Assembly: GCA_017590115.1 (NCBI GenBank)
Contig: JAGGNK010012559.1
Location: 6,364,789-6,428,788, forward strand
From: Montifringilla adamsi
Taxonomy: Eukaryota; Chordata; Aves; Passeriformes; Passeridae
Length of the DNA stretch: 64,000 bases
Reading direction: 5' to 3'
In this document: positions 47,735 through 58,639 of the stretch, one piece after another
Numbering within the stretch: the stretch's first letter is position 1
Layout: each line of letters starts with the position of its first letter
The notes under the pieces: generated by a model
What the model was told of the DNA's origin: nothing
What the model saw: the letters and a program-made list of their open reading frames with translations, nothing else
The model's database searches: none
Translations under genes and position numbers: made by a program

Positions 47735-48721
47735 ATGATGGAGAAAGGGCCCCCCAACTCCAGCGAAGGCCAGCAAGGCTGGTTCTCAGCCAGGAACGGC
47801 AGCGGCAGCTCCTTGGATCTGGAGTCCGTGGTGCAGCCCCTCGCCTTGAACCCGTGGGACGTTGTCCTCTGCATCTCGGGGACCATCATCTCCTGCGAGA
47901 ACGCCGTCGTGGTGGTGGTCATCTTCCACACGCCGGCTTTCCGCGCCCCGGCCTTCCTCCTGATCGGCAGCCTGGCCACCGCCGACCTGCTGGCGGGCGT
48001 GGGGCTGCTCCTGCACTTTGCCTTTGTGTACCTCGTCCCCTCGGAGGCGGCCAGCCTGCTGACCGTGGGGCTGCTGGTCACCTCCTTCACGGCCAGCGTC
48101 AGCAGCCTGCTGAGCATCACCATCGACCGCTACCTGTCCCTCCACAACGCCCTGACCTACTGCTCGGAGAGGACGGTCACCAGGACTCACATCATGCTGC
48201 TCCTCACCTGGGGAGCCTCCATCTGCTCCGGGCTGCTGCCCGTCGTGGGCTGGAACTGCCTGGAGGAGCCCTCGGCCTGCAGCGCGGTCCGGCCGCTGAC
48301 CAGGAGCCACCTGGCCGTGCTGTCCGCCGCGCTGCTGGCCGCGCTGGCCGCCATGCTCCAGCTCTACGTGCAGATCTGCCGGGTGGTGTGCCGGCACGCC
48401 CAGCAGATCGCCGTGCAGAGGCACTTTCTGGCCAGCTCCCAGGACGTGGCCACCCGCAAGGGCGTCGCCACGCTGGCCGTCATCCTGGGCACGCTGGCGT
48501 CCTGCTGGCTGCCCTTTGCCCTCTACGGGCTGCTGGGGGACCGCAGCTCGCCGGCCCTCTACACCTACGCCACGCTGCTCCCCGCCACCTACAACTCCGT
48601 GCTGAACCCCGTCATCTACGCCTTCAGGAACCAGGAGATCCAGAAGGTTCTGTGGGCCGTGTGCTGCGGCTGCTGCTCCTCCTCGCCGCCCTTCCGCTCC
48701 CGCTCCCCCAGCGACGTCTGA
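47735..48721 (+). CDS. GPR3: GPR3, constitutively active Gs-coupled orphan receptor
   Basis: A single-exon coding region of 328 aa (human 330). The extracellular N-terminus has sequons at N8 (NSS) and N21 (NGS). Seven hydrophobic segments lie at about 42-64, 73-99, 108-130, 152-173, 192-213, 243-266 and 277-297. Landmarks: DRY at 131-133 in TITIDRYLSLHNALTY, CWLP at 257-260, NPVIY at 291-295, a cysteine cluster at 310-314 (CCGCC, likely palmitoylated) and C-terminus FRSRSPSDV. GPR3 belongs to the GPR3/6/12 group related to cannabinoid and S1P/LPA receptors. It raises cAMP without added ligand; in mammals it maintains meiotic arrest of oocytes and acts in neurons and brown fat. Two start codons are adjacent (47735, 47738). 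Loop and tail sequences clearly favour GPR3 over GPR6 or GPR12. Confidence 0.98.
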   Translation: MMEKGPPNSSEGQQGWFSARNGSGSSLDLESVVQPLALNPWDVVLCISGTIISCENAVVVVVIFHTPAFRAPAFLLIGSLATADLLAGVGLLLHFAFVYLVPSEAASLLTVGLLVTSFTASVSSLLSITIDRYLSLHNALTYCSERTVTRTHIMLLLTWGASICSGLLPVVGWNCLEEPSACSAVRPLTRSHLAVLSAALLAALAAMLQLYVQICRVVCRHAQQIAVQRHFLASSQDVATRKGVATLAVILGTLASCWLPFALYGLLGDRSSPALYTYATLLPATYNSVLNPVIYAFRNQEIQKVLWAVCCGCCSSSPPFRSRSPSDV

Positions 48722-49565
48722 GCCCCCCGCGCCCTTCTGCTGGGGTCTGCTTGGATCCCCCTGTTCATCCCCATGTCACAGGAGCTCGTGGAGTCGAGCG
48801 GCTCTTCCCAGCCTCGTCCTTTTCGGGCACAGCGCCTTCTTTTCCTCTATTTTTCCACTTTTTGAACAGAGACAAAGACGTGTTTTTTATCCATAATATA
48901 ATCTATATTTATGCGTGAGAGAGAGAGGGGGCTGATCCTCATATTTTCTTTAAAATTATTTGCGATGCTTTATTTTTTTAAGGGTGGGGAAACACCAGGA
49001 ACGTTCGCCCCCCCTCTTGTTTTTTTTTTTACAACCTTGTTATTTACCTCAGAAAGTCAAAATATATTTTATACATTTGGGGAAGGGGAGGAGAGACTCG
49101 TTACCAGAGGAGGAGGGACTCAGCCCCCTCCCCCCCTTTTCCCAGCCGTCCATTTATTTATTTATTGGTATTTGAATTATTATTTAATTTGATTTCCGTG
49201 CCTCCCTCCCGCCGCCCGGCGCTGGGCCCTGCTGCCCTCTAGTGCTCGCTGCCTTCAGGAGGGGGCTGCCGGAGGCGCTGCACCCCCAAAGCCACGAGTT
49301 TTGGGGTCCTCTGTGTGCTGCCACCCCCCTCACGGCACCCAGGGCTCCCCCTGCCAAAGCCTGTCTTTGCACTGGGATTGGATTTGCACATTTCTGGGCT
49401 GGGGATTTGGATGTGAAAGGGACCCCTGGGGTGGGGACCCCTGGGATGGGGACCCCTGGGATGGGGACCCCTGGGATGGGGCCCCCTCGGTGGCTCAGGG
49501 TGGGGGGGCTGCTTCTTGTTTACAACTCTGGTAGGGGAATAAATTAATTTGTGGTATGAGGTGCG
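48722..49565 (+). other. GPR3: GPR3 3'UTR with AU-rich element and AATAAA at 49538-49543
   Basis: The stop TGA is at 48719-48721. The 3'UTR is AT-rich and contrasts with the coding part. It has several ATTTA words, and an overlapping ATTTATTTATTTATT element at about 49152-49167 matches the nonamer class of mRNA-destabilising AREs. A run of GGGATGGGGACCCCT repeats (about 49420-49490) precedes the canonical AATAAA at 49538-49543. Confidence 0.75.
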
Positions 49566-52500
49566 GCTGTTTGGTGCTGGGGAGGGGCTGGGACGGTGTT
49601 TCCCGGGGGGCACGGGAGGCGGAGGCTGCCGGGTCCCACCAGGGCCATCCCCCCGCTCGTCTCCCTGCTCGCGGGCAGGAGATGCCGAGTGACAGCGCTG
49701 CCCGCGCCCATCACATCCTGTTAGCGGGAGCTGGCCCGGGGGGAGCAGCGCTGAGGCCCCCGACCATCCTCATCCTCACGGCCCCAGCAGGCGCAGGGGC
49801 TGCATCCGGCCCTGCTGGTGACATCTGACACGTCCCCAGCCGGGGATGGGGGGGACTCATCCCCGCCGAGGGGGTGCAGCCCGGGCCCTGCATCCAGCAG
49901 GAGCGGCATCCCTGCCCCCTCTCTGCCCCCGTCCCTCTCCTGGTCAGGGGGGCACGGGGGGGCCGAGATCCCAAAACTGCTCACACAGGGTCTGAACGCC
50001 CATCCCGGCTGCCTGCCGGGGCAGGGAAGGCTGCGTTAATGATGGCAGCGCTAATTAGGCGGCTCAGCCCCGCGGCGGCAGGCTCTGTGCCCGCTCGGGG
50101 GGCAGCAGGTTGCCCGAGGTTTGAGCCCGGGATGTGGCAGAGCCCCGGGCCGGGGCAGCCCGGGCTCGGTGCCAGGGACCTGTGCGGCCCCGGGCTCTGC
50201 TCCGCCTCGGGCTCGGAGCTGGTGGCAGCCCCGAGGGCTGGGGCCGTTTATTGCAGGGGAAATGCAGATTTCCCTGGGCTGAGCAATGCCAGCGGTGAGG
50301 GGAGATGGGGCTGGGAGGGCTGGAGGACCCCCAGATTGTCCCCTGCTCTCCCAGGCGGGGCTCAGCGCTGGGGATGGGGAATTTCGGGCTCCCCCTGTCC
50401 CCAGTGAGGTTGAGCCAGAGGCTGGAGCTGTTCATTCTACCCCAGGGCTCAGCTGAGATCCCTCAGGAGATAATTCCCAAGCCTACCTCCCGCAGCAGTG
50501 CAGAATCCCGTAATTCCCAGCTCTGCTGTGTTCAGGGCCGGTTTTTACCTGGTGATTCTTCTGTCAACATCACATGGCAGCTGAAAATGCTTTTCTCTCC
50601 CCCGTGCCTCCCCTGCTGATGCTTTCAGAGGGAGCTTCTCCACGGCGTGCGAGCCCATCCAGTTCCTCCCACTCCCTGGGGTCCCTGTCACTTCCCCTGG
50701 GGACAGGGTGACACCCCAGAGTGTGCAAGGCACACAGGCAGCACCATTCAGCTCTGCGGGGACCCCTCCTCAGGCTCCCACCCACCTCAGCCGGCGGTGG
50801 GGGGCACAGGGCTGCAGCCCCCCCTTCCCAGCTCCTGGCAGGGCTGTGCTGCTGCTGCTGAGCCCCCCAGACTGCCCGGGGCACGCAGAGGGCTCAGAGC
50901 TGCGGTGACCACAGTGACCACGGTGACCACGGTGACCACGGTGACAACGTGGCATCAGAAGCCATCACAACCCAGGCCAAGGCGTTTTCCCAGGACCAGA
51001 AATTCGGGAGCTGTGGGAGCTGAGCCCTCACTGAACCCTTGTCACCCCCACCCCGAGAATGCCACCCTCAGCCCCGTCCCCTGCTGCCACCACGGGGACA
51101 TTGCCCAGCTCCATGTGCCCCCTTGCCAGGTGGGAGAGGCACCTTGGGCCCCCACCTGTGTCCGGTTCCCTGCTGCCAGGATGGATGGGGAAGCCCTGGG
51201 GCTGGGGGAAGCCCCGGCCCTGCCATTCCCAGCTGCTCCAGGCCTTGGGGGATGATGGAGCAGGAGGCACTGGGCGGGGAGGAACAGCAGGGCCCAGCCT
51301 GCTCCCTTCCTGGGTGGAGAAAGATGCAGAAAGCGGAGCTATAAAAAAGAGTCAAATCCGTCCGAGGAGGTGCCAGAGTGCTGAGCAGCCACCCCCACGC
51401 CAGGGATGTGCAGGAGAGGCTCGGGGGGGACCAACAGCCCAACTCTGGGGATAAAATATGAGCTAGGAGACGTGGGCATGGCCTCACCCCAGCTGTGCTC
51501 GCACATCTGGCAGGGCCAGCCCTCCCCAGGCTCCCAGCAGATGCTGCAAGCACAGGCAGCTCTTGCCTCCAAGGCCTGCCCGTGCTGCAGGGCAGGCAGG
51601 GGGGTGGGCTGGGGTTCACTCCCCCTCTCTGGTGTGAGCAGCCCTGGTCCTGCTGGCAGCAGCAGGGCCCAGATCTGGCTCCAAGCACTTGCCCTTGGCC
51701 ACCGCGCAGGTGAGAGAGCTGGCAGCACCCACAACAGCGCCAGGGCTGGTCCCAAACCGCCCTGCTCCGGCCCTGGTGCCAAAACCACCGGGGTTTTGCC
51801 AGATGGGAGGAGGGACGGGGTTTGCTGCTACTGCAAAACCTCCCCCTGGCACCCTGAAGCCCAGCTGCCCTGCCTGGGGCACAGCCCAGAGCTGCCCTTC
51901 CCCACACCCCATGCCAGGGATGGGGCTCTGCTCTCAGGGCCTTCCTGAGCACCCGCGATGGGACCCCCTGCACCACCCCGGGCGCGCCGGGCCATGGGGA
52001 GGGCTGGCAGCTCCAGTTATGGGCCTGGGTTACATTTAAATGAGAAACCTCAGCCCTAGCTTGGGGGATTTTGTTTCCTTGGAAGCGGCAGCAGGCAGGA
52101 AATGAAGAAAACACGGCCCTGCTGTAAGTGTTTTACCAAATGCCGGAGGCAGCGGGAGGCATTTCCCGGCACAGCTCGGCCTCGAGCATCATCCCCGGCC
52201 ACCACCACAGCCACGGCTCTGGGGGCATCCTGGGGAGGGAAGGCTGTGTGACAGGGCTGTGCTTGGTGGGAAACAGCAGAGTTCAAGGAGAGGGGGTCAG
52301 CAGCCCCCCATTTTATCCCTGTCGCCCCACGCGATGAGAAGGCGGCCTCGTGCCACGAGCCCAGGGCTGTGCAGGGACCCGGGGCCAGCAGGACCCTCTG
52401 CTCTCCTCAGGAAGCTCCCAGAGGACCAGGCTGCCATGCTGGCTCAGGACTGGGGCTTTGTCTAGCTGGATGGGAGAGCGATTGAGCCCTGGCCACCTCC

Positions 52501-54454
52501 CCAGCTCCTGCCCTAAGCCCTGGCCGTGCCGGCGCTGGCCTTCGCGGAGCGGCTGAGCCCGGCGCAGAGCTGCTGCCCTGCCAGACTGCAGAAACTTGAG
52601 CTCCAAATAACATAATTCCTCTGGCACCCCGTGGTTATTTGTGAGCTGCTGTGAGCAGATGGAAGAGTTACAGATAAAGCCATCCGCAGCACGGGAGCCG
52701 ATTGCCTTCCCCACACAACGGCGTAGGCAACGGCAAAGGCAGGGAGGAGGAGAGAAAAAACCCACCAGGCAGCAAGAGCGCCAGAGAGGAGTCAGCCATT
52801 TCTGAGGGGCTGAGCTGCCATCTCAGCACACCTACGGGCGAGCAATGGGGACTTTCTGCTGGCACCCGGCCCTTCCCAGGGTGCTGGGAGAGGGTAGTGC
52901 TCTCCCACCACCCGTGGCTGCTTGGCCAGGGACGGCAGCGGAGCCGGGGGTGACATTGGCACGGCTGCCACACACTGGGAGAGCAGGCTGCTAACGCTGA
53001 TCCGAGCTGGCAGCGCCTGCTCTTGCTTCGGTCCCAGAGGGGGAATTAAGGGAGAGAAGCTGACGTCAGTGGTGGAAAGGACACACAGCCCACTCGTCCA
53101 AGGCAGCCGGCAGCATCTTCTGGGTGTTGCTAACACCACCTTGAAGGAGAAAATTAAATAGGTCTTTGGAGACGGGGGCTCCTGCGAAGCTGCAGCGTGG
53201 CCAGCTGTGATCCTGTGCCGAGTCATGTGGAACAGACAGACGGGCACGGAGAGGGATCAAAGGCCGGGGCCCAGGTGGGAGTGCCAAGGCTGCGGAGCTG
53301 CCCCAGCTGCAGCAGCACAGGGCTGCTCACGGGCAGGGCTGAGGCTCACACAATCAATCACTGCTGGCCTTCCCCTCCCTGCACACTGCTGAACCTCAGC
53401 CTCCAGGAGCTTCCTGGCTCCGTGGGTTACCCAGGAAGGCAGATCTGGAGCTCAGATTTCCCTGCTGTTTAGGGGGTTAAACCAGCACAAAACTCATCAA
53501 CACCACCCCAACTCTGACAACGCCTTCCAAGGGCTGCCTCTCCAAAAGCACAAGGCTCGGTGTTGTCCTGCACCCCAGAACAGCAAAGGCACCACCTGGC
53601 CACAGCCACGCCCAGCCAAAGGCAGCCAGGAGCTCCAGGTGCTCCTCCCCAGCTCCAGCTGGAGCCAGGAGCTGGGACACGCAGCTCCAGGGCGTGTGGA
53701 AGCCCCAGAGCTCCCTCCTTCCCCTGCCCTCTGCGCCCCTGCACGACTAAAGGCCTTGCTTGTTCGGGAGCTGGCAAGGCCAATTAATCTAATGAGGTTT
53801 TGCAGCCAGGGACCATTGTCAGCCAAGAAAGGCACAGCGCTGCAGAGCGAGGCACCGGTGTCTCCTACAGCCAAGGGAATTTGGCAGAGCAAAGCCCGTG
53901 GTAAAAGCAGGGACGAGGAGCAGCAGGGACAGAGCCTTTTGTTGCTTTTCACCAAGCAGCAAGAAAACAGAGCCCCACGGAGCGAGGCCAGACGAGGCAC
54001 CTGAGCTCGGGGTCAGCAGCCACCGCTGCCAGGCACATCCACTGCACGAGGGAGCTGGAGCTGTGAAATGGAGGAAAAAGCTGCTGCAGCCCCTTCCCAG
54101 CCCAGCTGCAGCAACTCTGCTCTGCAAGATGGAGCCCGGGTTCATTTCCTATGGCAGGGAGCGCTGGAGGGAGGCTGCTCCTGGGTGGGGCTTCCTTGGC
54201 ACTGCGACCCTCAAATTGCCACTGGTAACAGCCCTCAGCCCACCTCGGCATGGAAAGGGTGTCTGTGCTGATGGTGTTTGCCAGACAGCTCGGGATGCAC
54301 CGGGATGCACCGGCTCGGCCTCTGCCTGGGCAGGAGGCAGCCAGCCCCTGCAGGGACACCCTGGTGCTGCTCTGCGGCCACAAGGACAGGCACCACTGGC
54401 TCAGTGCCCCTGCACCTCCCACGCTCCCAGGAACGAGCCAGGTTTGCCCAGAGC
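49566..54454. other. GPR3-WASF2 intergenic DNA
   Basis: No coding exon or RNA gene recognised over about 4.9 kb. Features seen are a GTGACCACG tandem repeat at 50905-50950, TAATTA-containing sequence near 50035-50060 and a moderate-GC stretch at about 52590-53170. None can be assigned a function from sequence alone. Confidence 0.5.
50905..50950. repeat. GTGACCACG 9-bp tandem repeat, about 5 copies
   Basis: About five near-perfect GTGACCACR units in the GPR3-WASF2 intergenic region. Confidence 0.9.
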
Positions 54455-54594
54455 AGCTGTGGTGCCCCATCCTGGAGTGCCCAGGCCAGGCTGGATGGGG
54501 TTTGGAGCACCCTGGGATAGTGGAAGGTGTCCCTGCCCATGGAATGAGATGGGCTTTACGGTCCCTTCCAGCCCAAACCTTTCCATGACTCCAA
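54455..54594 (+). mobile_element. CR1 LINE 3' fragment
   Basis: Reads CCCCATCCTGGAGTGCCCAG, then GTGGAAGGTGTCCCTGCCCA, then GGTCCCTTCCAGCCCAAACC and a degraded tail. Plus orientation, just beyond the presumed WASF2 3' end. Confidence 0.88.
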
Positions 54595-55576
54595 GTCACA
54601 CACACAGCCACAGCAGCCCCTGTGCCAGGCCCAGCTCACACCCCCAGTAACACACACAGGCACCCAGTGGATAGAAAGATTTTATCAAGTTTTAAAAAAG
54701 AATCAAAAAAAAATTATTACTTTTTTTTTTTTTTTTATACATGTACATTACAAAATATTTGAAGTTGGGATCTTCATCCAGGGGTTACTGAGCTGATTAT
54801 TAAAAACAACAAAACAAAGCAGCAGGAAATCTGGCTTATACAGCAACCGACAGGGAAAAGCACAGACGTTACATGGGGATACAGAAGGCAGAGTCTGCAC
54901 TGGGATGTGCAAGGATGGACCAGGGGCAGGCTCTGATCCCCCACACCCACTGCCTCCCCGCAGAGTCCGGCCATCAGTGTTTGTTTTGCAGGGGTAAAAA
55001 AAAAAAACCTGACAAATCTACAGTATTTTGCTCACATGTTTGGGGTTTTTCGTCCTTTTTTCTTCTTTCTAAGCAGAGTTTCACTGCTGAAACTCCTTTG
55101 GTCTGAAGTGAGGAACCCCCTGCACCCTGAGAGTATCCATCAAACCCCCAGCCTGGCTGGGCCCGTGGAGGGCACTTCCCATCCCTCCTCTCCCACCTTA
55201 TCTCCTGCTCAGCAATAAACCCCTAAGATATAAGTGGAATAATTACTCTTATAAATATATTTATATCATGTAGGAAAATAAGGCACTTCAGGAGGGGTTA
55301 CAGCTTGTCTAATTCTATGACATTCTAATCAGGAAGAAAAATGGGTTAGTTTCTGAAGTGAATTAAAATGAATGTTAATACAGTAATAAAAACATCGGAT
55401 CCACTTCCACTTCAAGGCTTTGTTTAAAAAGGAAGAGAAGAAAGCACCCCCGAAATCCAACAGCAGTGAAACCTGACCCGGGGCAGCTGCATCTGCCCTG
55501 CCAGGCAGCGCCGTCCCAGAGCCCCTCCAGGGCAGGGACTTCCAAAAGAAACACGTTAAATAAGTTCACGTTCTGG

Positions 55577-55604
<28 letters not shown>
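55577..55604. repeat. Homopolymer A28 (T28 in WASF2 mRNA sense)
   Basis: An uninterrupted run of 28 A on the plus strand inside the presumed WASF2 3'UTR. The length is liable to sequencing and replication error. Confidence 0.95.
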
Positions 55605-55607
<3 letters not shown>

Positions 55608-56955
55608 AATCTACCCTTTCCCTGAAATGATCCCTCAGCCACGGGGGAGCTCGGGAGCCCCCTGGCCGGCTGTGGATAAGCAGAGGAGAAGCAGTGAAGG
55701 TCACGGGCTGAGCCGGGAGCAGCAGCCAAGGACACCGCGAGAATGTTTAACCAGGGAAGGCAAGGGAAGGGAGCTTGCGGCCCCCAGCCCGCGGCCCCCA
55801 GGAGGGGGGAACGGCTGCAAGGGGGAGCACAGCTCGTGCCCCAGGCTTTGGGGATTGCCTGAGGGTCGCCCCAGCCCCAGGAAAGGGGAGGAAGGAGCAA
55901 GAGCCCCCAGCACGGGGGCAAAGGTGGCAGGGCAGCCCTGCACCTCCAGCGCGGCTGCTCTGCCCTGCAAAGGTTGGTTTTGGCACCTCTCCTCCTCCCC
56001 TACTGCTTTCAAAAACATTGAGCTCACTTGGTGGCCCAGAGCTCTGCGATTTTGCAAGGACACAGAGATGGTCCCTCTCTAGAGCAGCTGTTTCTCAGGG
56101 ATCCCCAACAGGCTAAGGCAATCAAAGATTTAGGAAAAAAACAAAAGGCAGGAATCAAAGGAGATTTAAAAAACACTCAATCAACCACCCTCCTCTACCT
56201 GTCCACAACCCTTCTGTTTAGGATCCTGCATTGTGATGCCTGCCCTGGGATGGGATTTGGAGCAGAGGGTGTTTCAGGAGGCTTGCAGGGACAAGGCCGT
56301 GTCCCTCCTGTTGCCTGGAGGCCAGAGGAGCCACCTCCACCCGTGCCCACACAGCAGCACTCCTGTGCAAGAGGCAGTGTGAGGGACGTGTCCCCAGCGC
56401 CCAGGCACGGCCCTGCCTGGCACACCATCCATGGGGCTCAGGGAATATGGCACTTCTTGGAATTTCAGGTGACAGGAAGACTCGCTCCCCTTTCCCAAGG
56501 AGGGCTAAGTCTAGTTAATGCAATCTCAGACTGAGCCAGGTTTGGCATTTGCAGGCTCCTCTCCTCCCTGTGTGATCCTGCTGTCAGCCCAGGTTAGCTC
56601 AGGGCCCGTTTTTCCTGGGAACATCTCTCAGAGCAGCCGGAGGAGGATGCTGGCAGAAAGAGCAGCAGAACGAGGCAGTGCCTCTCTCATCCCCTCACCC
56701 AGCTTGCAGCAACCATCCCTTTGCATTTCCAAGTCTCTCCACTGCAGCACGGCTCACCTGCACTCCAGGGGTTTGTTCCCTCTTCCAGAACCTGGCACTA
56801 GTGCTGCTCAGGTGTTCCCAGCCCACTGGGATGCCTGGCTGCCCACGCCCTCTGCATCTGCCTGCAGACAAAACCCGATGGTGCTGGAGCCTCTGGGGCC
56901 TCACAGGGTCCCAGCCTGAGCCCATCCTCCAGGCCAGCTCTGCCCCAGCCAAGAT

Positions 56956-56959
<4 letters not shown>

Positions 56960-56989
<30 letters not shown>

Positions 56990-56990
56990 G
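56960..56990. repeat. (CA)n microsatellite
   Basis: About 15 perfect CA dinucleotides, read as (TG)n in the WASF2 transcript; TG runs can bind TDP-43-like and CELF-type RNA-binding proteins. Confidence 0.95.
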
Positions 56991-58639
56991 GAATCAGTAA
57001 GAACTCGATGGCACAAGCTGAAGCCATCAATCAACTCCCAAGCAGGATTTCCAGCCAGCCTCGGGCAGAGCCCAGCGTTCCAGGTATCAGCAACATCATT
57101 AAAGGAGGCGAGGCAGGGAAGAGAGACAGGCACAGGCTGGTGAAATACTTGAGGAAAGGCAAAAAGATGGGAGAGTTGGTCTTAGTGGGACACACATCCC
57201 ACAACAGCTGGACCCATAACCTCAAAAAGGCTTTGGAATTGCTTTTTGCATGACCCTCAGTGAGTCATGTCCAAATTAAAATACACATCAGGGGTATCTG
57301 GGTTAGATTTCCAAGATATGCTCATATTCTATGTAAGGTAACATAAAACAGCAATAAAACCGAGGTCAGCTAGTTCAAATTCCCCATTTTCCCCTGCCAG
57401 TACTGGATCTATAGTGAGCAGCCTGGGAATTAATTCACAGGGTTAGTGAGGAGAAAAAACGTTCTCTTAAAATTAACTAATGAATTATAATAACAAAATT
57501 AGGGTAGGTTAGGTCTGATGCAACTGATGGGCAACTCAGCTCACACACACGATGTTTTTAGGCACACAGACTCCCCTCCCCAGGGGGAAGGGAGAAGAAG
57601 CAAAGGCAATACCAGCATTTAAGTCCCTGTGTTAAAAGTACGGTCACCCCGCTAAGAAAAGCACCTCTCAAACTGCCCTGGCAGGCCAAAGACCACCACA
57701 GTGCCTGGTGTTCAGAGAACCCCTCCCCACCCCATCTCCCTGTCTTAGGCACTGGATTTGGAATTTTAAAACACAGTCTCAGCATGAATTGGAGAGAATC
57801 AGCCCGGCGAGGTCTGGCCACCGCTCAGAGCTGACCACAGATGTGTCTCAGTGGGGCAGTGGCTCTGCTTTCCCAAGAGTGGGAAGCTGAACAAGCATCC
57901 TGCCCTGGTTTTACATCCCTCTGTGCAAGTCTCCTCTTGGCAAAGCAGGAGATTTGAGGAAGGTAAAGGCAGCTTCTAAAATAAAAAAAGTCTCTCCTTA
58001 CACTGCACCAAAGCACTCAGCACCCTCGGAGCTGGGAAATGCACCCCACACAGGGTGATCTGGAATTAATACTCAGGGGTCAAGGGGAAAGAATTGTGCA
58101 CTATTGCCAAAAACCTGATTATTTGACAGTGGGATGCAGCAGAGAACTGACATTTAAAGCCCATTTTCTTGCAGCACTACCAGTATTCACTGGCAAGGAA
58201 GAGCCATCAGATCAACTGTCTGCTGTTGCACTGAGAAAACCAGCTGAAAATGTCCTTCATCCAAAAGGCCACATGGCCACAACAGGATCATCCATCTTTG
58301 CTTTAAAAATCCCTCAGGATGGAGGGTTTATATGTGCTCTGCCTGGTGGCATCAAAAATCTGGAGGTTTAGCTCTCTTTTAAATAAGCAACCGTGACACC
58401 CCCTCCAGCTCAATCCCAACGCCGCATCCTCGGTGCCCGTGAGAGACCTTTGGGAAAGGCAGAGCACCGAGTCCTGCCAAAGCTGCAGGGGCAGCGAGAG
58501 GGGAGATATGCTGCTGGTTGTCTGGAAACCCTTGGCACATCTTTGGTTACGGGATGAAAGGGATGCGGTGCGAGCTTTGGCCACCTGATCCGGCGAGAAG
58601 CGAACCCAGGAGAGGGGGAAGGAGGGGGTGGGAGCGCGG

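Larger units (their letters stand above)
54665..58639 (-). other. WASF2: WASF2 3'UTR (3' end approximate)
   Basis: About 4 kb after the WASF2 stop, with no competing exon and AT-rich conserved-looking blocks (for example 55220-55420 and 57250-57500); long 3'UTRs are usual for WASF2. The minus strand has no AATAAA near the end. The likeliest signals are the variants GATAAA (54681-54686) and TATAAA (54734-54739). A CA repeat (56960-56990) and a 28-A tract (55577-55604) lie inside it, read as TG and T28 in the transcript. Confidence 0.6.

Noticed and set aside
47854..48918. A 354-codon open frame overlapping GPR3 in another frame, longer than GPR3 itself
   Set aside because: It is the +2 shadow of a GC3-rich coding exon, rich in Arg, Pro, Gly and His. 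It has no family resemblance, while the GPR3 frame is fully conserved.
50247..50252. Minus-strand AATAAA as a distal WASF2 poly(A) site
   Set aside because: It lies over 8 kb past the WASF2 stop, beyond GC-rich intergenic DNA; a single hexamer is expected by chance.
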